Source of the DNA: Candidatus Saganbacteria bacterium
GTDB taxonomy: Bacteria > Margulisbacteria > WOR-1 > XYC2-FULL-46-14 > WPAF01
NCBI GenBank assembly: GCA_009772965.1
Contig: WPAF01000012.1
Coordinates: forward strand, 1-38,725
DNA length: 38,725 nucleotides
Direction: 5' to 3'
Below, one piece after another: positions 36,771-38,725 of the stretch (the stretch's first letter is position 1; each line of letters starts with the position of its first letter). The notes below the pieces were generated by a model. That model was not told the origin of the DNA, did no database searches, and saw only the letters and a list, made by a program, of their open reading frames with translations. A program made the translations under genes and the position numbers.

Positions 36771-37462
36771 ATAAGCAGCATCGCCTCTATGGGGGAGCTA
36801 AAAAAATTGCTGGCTTGCTTATCATAATTTAACACCCAACATACCTTATATTTTCTCCTTGTTGCGTTTTTTTCTTCGATAATTGAAAATAGAACGGTAT
36901 GAGACAGTTTAGAAGGCAAATTAAATCTATCATTATTCCAATTCTTTGCCCTAAGGATTTCCAAACTATGCCCGGAATAAATATGCGGCTCAACCACAAA
37001 TCGAAAATTATTATCCAGATTTACCAAGAATAAATCTGATTCATTATATGAAATCGGATCATAGGTTTCTGGAAACTCTGGCAGATGCATAGAATCATCT
37101 GCATATCCGCCTTCAACCTTACATTGGTAACTCTCTGGATCAATATGAGTGACAATATACATATCCATTGGGGGGTATTTTTTTCCGCGGACACTTAATT
37201 CTATTATTTTATCAATTCTATTTTTTATTATTCTGTCTATACCTTCGGTTATATCATCTTCTAAACGCGGCTCAACATAAAGTTCCCAATAACGCCATTT
37301 AATTTCGGAAAGATCATTGACGCTAACGGAAGAAGCATTTAAGGCGGTTAATAGATTATTTAATTTTTTAAATTCTTCAGCTTGTCGCAGCCCCTTGGGA
37401 AACATCAAAACAATGAACAATACTGCGATAGTTAGAAAAACTGTGATTATTTTCCGCCCCAT
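36767..37462 (-). CDS. Membrane-anchored protein of unknown function, partner of the L,D-transpeptidase-like gene
   Basis: About 231 aa from the ATG at 37462. Residues 1-22 form a hydrophobic anchor or uncleaved signal (MGRKIITVFLTIAVLFIVLMF), so the rest should face the periplasm. The body is mixed alpha/beta with many acidic residues (EPRLEDDITEGIDRIIKNR) and several aromatic-rich strands. I do not recognise a family. It begins 15 nt after the stop of the upstream gene, so the two form an operon. Position and topology would suit an inhibitor or receptor for the upstream enzyme, but that is inference. Confidence 0.6.
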   Translation of the reverse strand: MGRKIITVFLTIAVLFIVLMFPKGLRQAEEFKKLNNLLTALNASSVSVNDLSEIKWRYWELYVEPRLEDDITEGIDRIIKNRIDKIIELSVRGKKYPPMDMYIVTHIDPESYQCKVEGGYADDSMHLPEFPETYDPISYNESDLFLVNLDNNFRFVVEPHIYSGHSLEILRAKNWNNDRFNLPSKLSHTVLFSIIEEKNATRRKYKVCWVLNYDKQASNFFSSPIEAMLLI

Positions 37463-37477
37463 CTTCAAACACCCATC

Positions 37478-38431
37478 TTATTGCTTTACTAGCACTTCAC
37501 CAATGCTAATGGTATCCTTTCTGCTTCTTATTAAAAAATTATATATTTCCGTCCATTTCTTCTTATCCGTTACAGTTATACAACCTCCTGATGCGCTTCC
37601 AACATGCAGAAAGCGGCTCCCTTGATGTCCGATGCGGAACCAGGTTTTAGCATATTTGGAATACTCCATATAGATCTCACCCCGCCGATGAGGTTCGTCT
37701 GGAATTTCTAGAGCATATCTTCCGGGAGGAAGTGGATTGTTTTCATCCATATCTGTGTTATATATTCCCAAACCATTAATGGCTAATTTTTCAGCCTTTT
37801 GGTCGAAGACCAATCTTGCTGGTCCTTTGTGCTTGCCTTTTCGCGATAGATGGGATTGGCCATCTTCTAATCCGACACTGGCTTTACGCCCCCTGAACCT
37901 TCCCTCCAATATATTAAAATATTCATGCCCCTTTTCAATTTTTATCATCTCTACTTTTAGCGTTTGAGGCAATGGATAAATATCACCATTATCAAATTTT
38001 ACCCGCAACCACCCATTAGGCCAGACATCAGAAACATAGCAAAGGGCAGGTTCAACACTTGCTTCTAAAATAAAAGTAAATATTCCTGTCTTCCCCTTTT
38101 CTCTGCCGCTTCCTTTAACTTCAATGTCAAAAATGTTTTTCTGAATCCTCCCTTCCTTTAATTGTATTTTAAACCGGCTTGTGCCCGATCCAAAATCAAT
38201 GTGGCGTTCGCTGGTTTCTTTTACTTCAGTGGCAATTGGAAGGGCGATGATTTTCTCTTTCGATGTCTTTTGAAAAATAACTTTGTTGAGCGATCTGCTT
38301 TCCCCCCGGGGTAATTTGATGCTCATTTCGGCAACTTGATCTCCTATTTTCAACTTAAACTTAAGCTCTCGGCCAATATTATCTCCAGAATATTTAATTT
38401 GCTTTAATTTTATTGATAAATAGTTCGACAT
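37478..38431 (-). CDS. L,D-transpeptidase-like protein with N-terminal C2-like region
   Basis: 317 aa. The C-terminal ~110 residues carry the pattern of L,D-transpeptidase/YkuD-like or DUF2778-like enzymes: a PPGRYALEIP strand, WFRIGHQGSRFLHVG, then SASGGCITV with the presumed catalytic Cys, and a closing WTEIYNFLI. These enzymes crosslink or trim peptidoglycan. Residues 1-150 form a strand-rich domain that resembles a C2 fold only loosely. No signal peptide or membrane helix is seen, so an enzyme acting on peptidoglycan would need another route out. GGGAG upstream and TATAAT further upstream give normal signals. Enzyme class moderate confidence, biological role open. Confidence 0.65.
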   Translation of the reverse strand: MSNYLSIKLKQIKYSGDNIGRELKFKLKIGDQVAEMSIKLPRGESRSLNKVIFQKTSKEKIIALPIATEVKETSERHIDFGSGTSRFKIQLKEGRIQKNIFDIEVKGSGREKGKTGIFTFILEASVEPALCYVSDVWPNGWLRVKFDNGDIYPLPQTLKVEMIKIEKGHEYFNILEGRFRGRKASVGLEDGQSHLSRKGKHKGPARLVFDQKAEKLAINGLGIYNTDMDENNPLPPGRYALEIPDEPHRRGEIYMEYSKYAKTWFRIGHQGSRFLHVGSASGGCITVTDKKKWTEIYNFLIRSRKDTISIGEVLVKQ

Positions 38432-38451
38432 AAAAATGCTACTCCCTTTTT

Positions 38452-38488
38452 TATAATTATAGCATACTATTATATAGCATACTATTAG
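38452..38488. repeat. Promoter region with a 15-bp tandem duplication
   Basis: ATAGCATACTATTA occurs twice in tandem at 38459-38472 and 38474-38487. On the minus strand the repeat lies at or just upstream of the TATAAT box (plus 38453-38458) of the L,D-transpeptidase-like gene. Copy number could affect that promoter. Confidence 0.55.
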
Positions 38489-38609
38489 GCGAAATGATGA
38501 CTAAAGCTTATAATTTTTGTATAATTGCATCTTTACTTGCTGACTTATAAGGTTCTTGATATAATCTAATCGTGATAAGCGTGGTAGGACGGATGACTTC
38601 CAATCAAGA

Positions 38610-38660
38610 CCTGCCTGCCGGTCCCGAAGGGACTCCGTGACTCTTTTGGAACAGGCAGGG
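38610..38660. repeat. Interrupted GC-rich palindrome next to a tRNA-Gly-like scrap
   Basis: CCTGCCTGCCGG and ACAGGCAGG arms flank a ~30-bp insert that has its own GTCCC-GAA-GGGAC hairpin. Just before it, 38584-38605 (GTAGGACGGATGACTTCCAA and a few more bases) resembles the D-to-anticodon part of a tRNA-Gly(TCC), without the rest. I see no gene from 38489 to the window end. Confidence 0.5.
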
Positions 38661-38725
38661 CAAAAAAATTCCAGTTAAAGTTATTAAAAAATCACTACTG
38701 TTCCAACGATATCCCTTGTAATTCA

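Overview
The window looks like part of the chromosome of an uncultivated, AT-rich, diderm bacterium. An outer membrane is implied by a PorV/UPF0164-like beta-barrel protein and by a type IV pilus secretin. Gene style and the GC-rich palindromes scattered between genes recall candidate phyla such as Saganbacteria/Margulisbacteria (WOR-1) or Omnitrophota. That placement is an impression, since the window has no rRNA or other decisive marker.

Layout. 1-2100: an RRM RNA-binding protein with a textbook terminator, an ORF6N protein, the C-terminal remnant of a TspO gene, and a 119-bp MITE with 6-bp target duplications. 2122-3996: a two-gene unit of a GAF-like protein and a diguanylate cyclase. 4004-6639 (minus strand): tadA, tRNA-Ser(GGA), a PorV-like outer-membrane protein and tRNA-Ser(CGA); the tadA frame reads straight through the first tRNA. 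6680-8603: phosphohexomutase and pyrR.

8604-17626 is an accessory island. All its intact genes lie on the plus strand in modules of one to three genes: MntA/HEPN, a small Cys-containing protein, an S23-like four-helix-bundle protein, a large exported fibre-like protein, two RelE/ParE pairs, an AbrB-type antitoxin with a truncated toxin, two tiny membrane proteins, HicBA, MntA/HepT and a 48-aa protein. The gaps between modules are built from one family of repeats: octamer runs ending in a short hairpin whose stem covaries between copies, nested GC-rich palindromes, and a recurring CCATGAGCCCC box just after the modules. The organisation resembles an integron cassette array, but no integrase is visible.

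17627-21567: a UvrD-like helicase with a C-terminal nuclease domain, overlapping a convergent rmuC. 21721-34399 is mainly a type IV pilus locus: a small membrane protein, a pilin, four envelope glycosylation genes (YfhO-like, GT2, GT39/PMT-like, GT2), four minor pseudopilins (one with a large Asn-Ser-rich repeat domain), a fused PilM-PilN protein, PilO, PilP and a short PilQ-like secretin. The glycosylation genes inside the pilus locus suggest the pilus or a surface glycan is modified together with pilus assembly.

34389-35952 (minus): gpsA and plsY for phospholipid synthesis. 35993-36770: a GIY-YIG gene lodged between a broken copy of the 5' half of tRNA-fMet and the intact tRNA-fMet, then an S23-like pseudogene. 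36767-38431 (minus): an L,D-transpeptidase-like protein without a signal peptide, followed by a membrane-anchored protein. The window ends in a repeat and a possible tRNA-Gly scrap.

Many genes have a TATAAT-like box 6-13 nt before the start codon and no Shine-Dalgarno sequence, which suggests frequent leaderless transcription.
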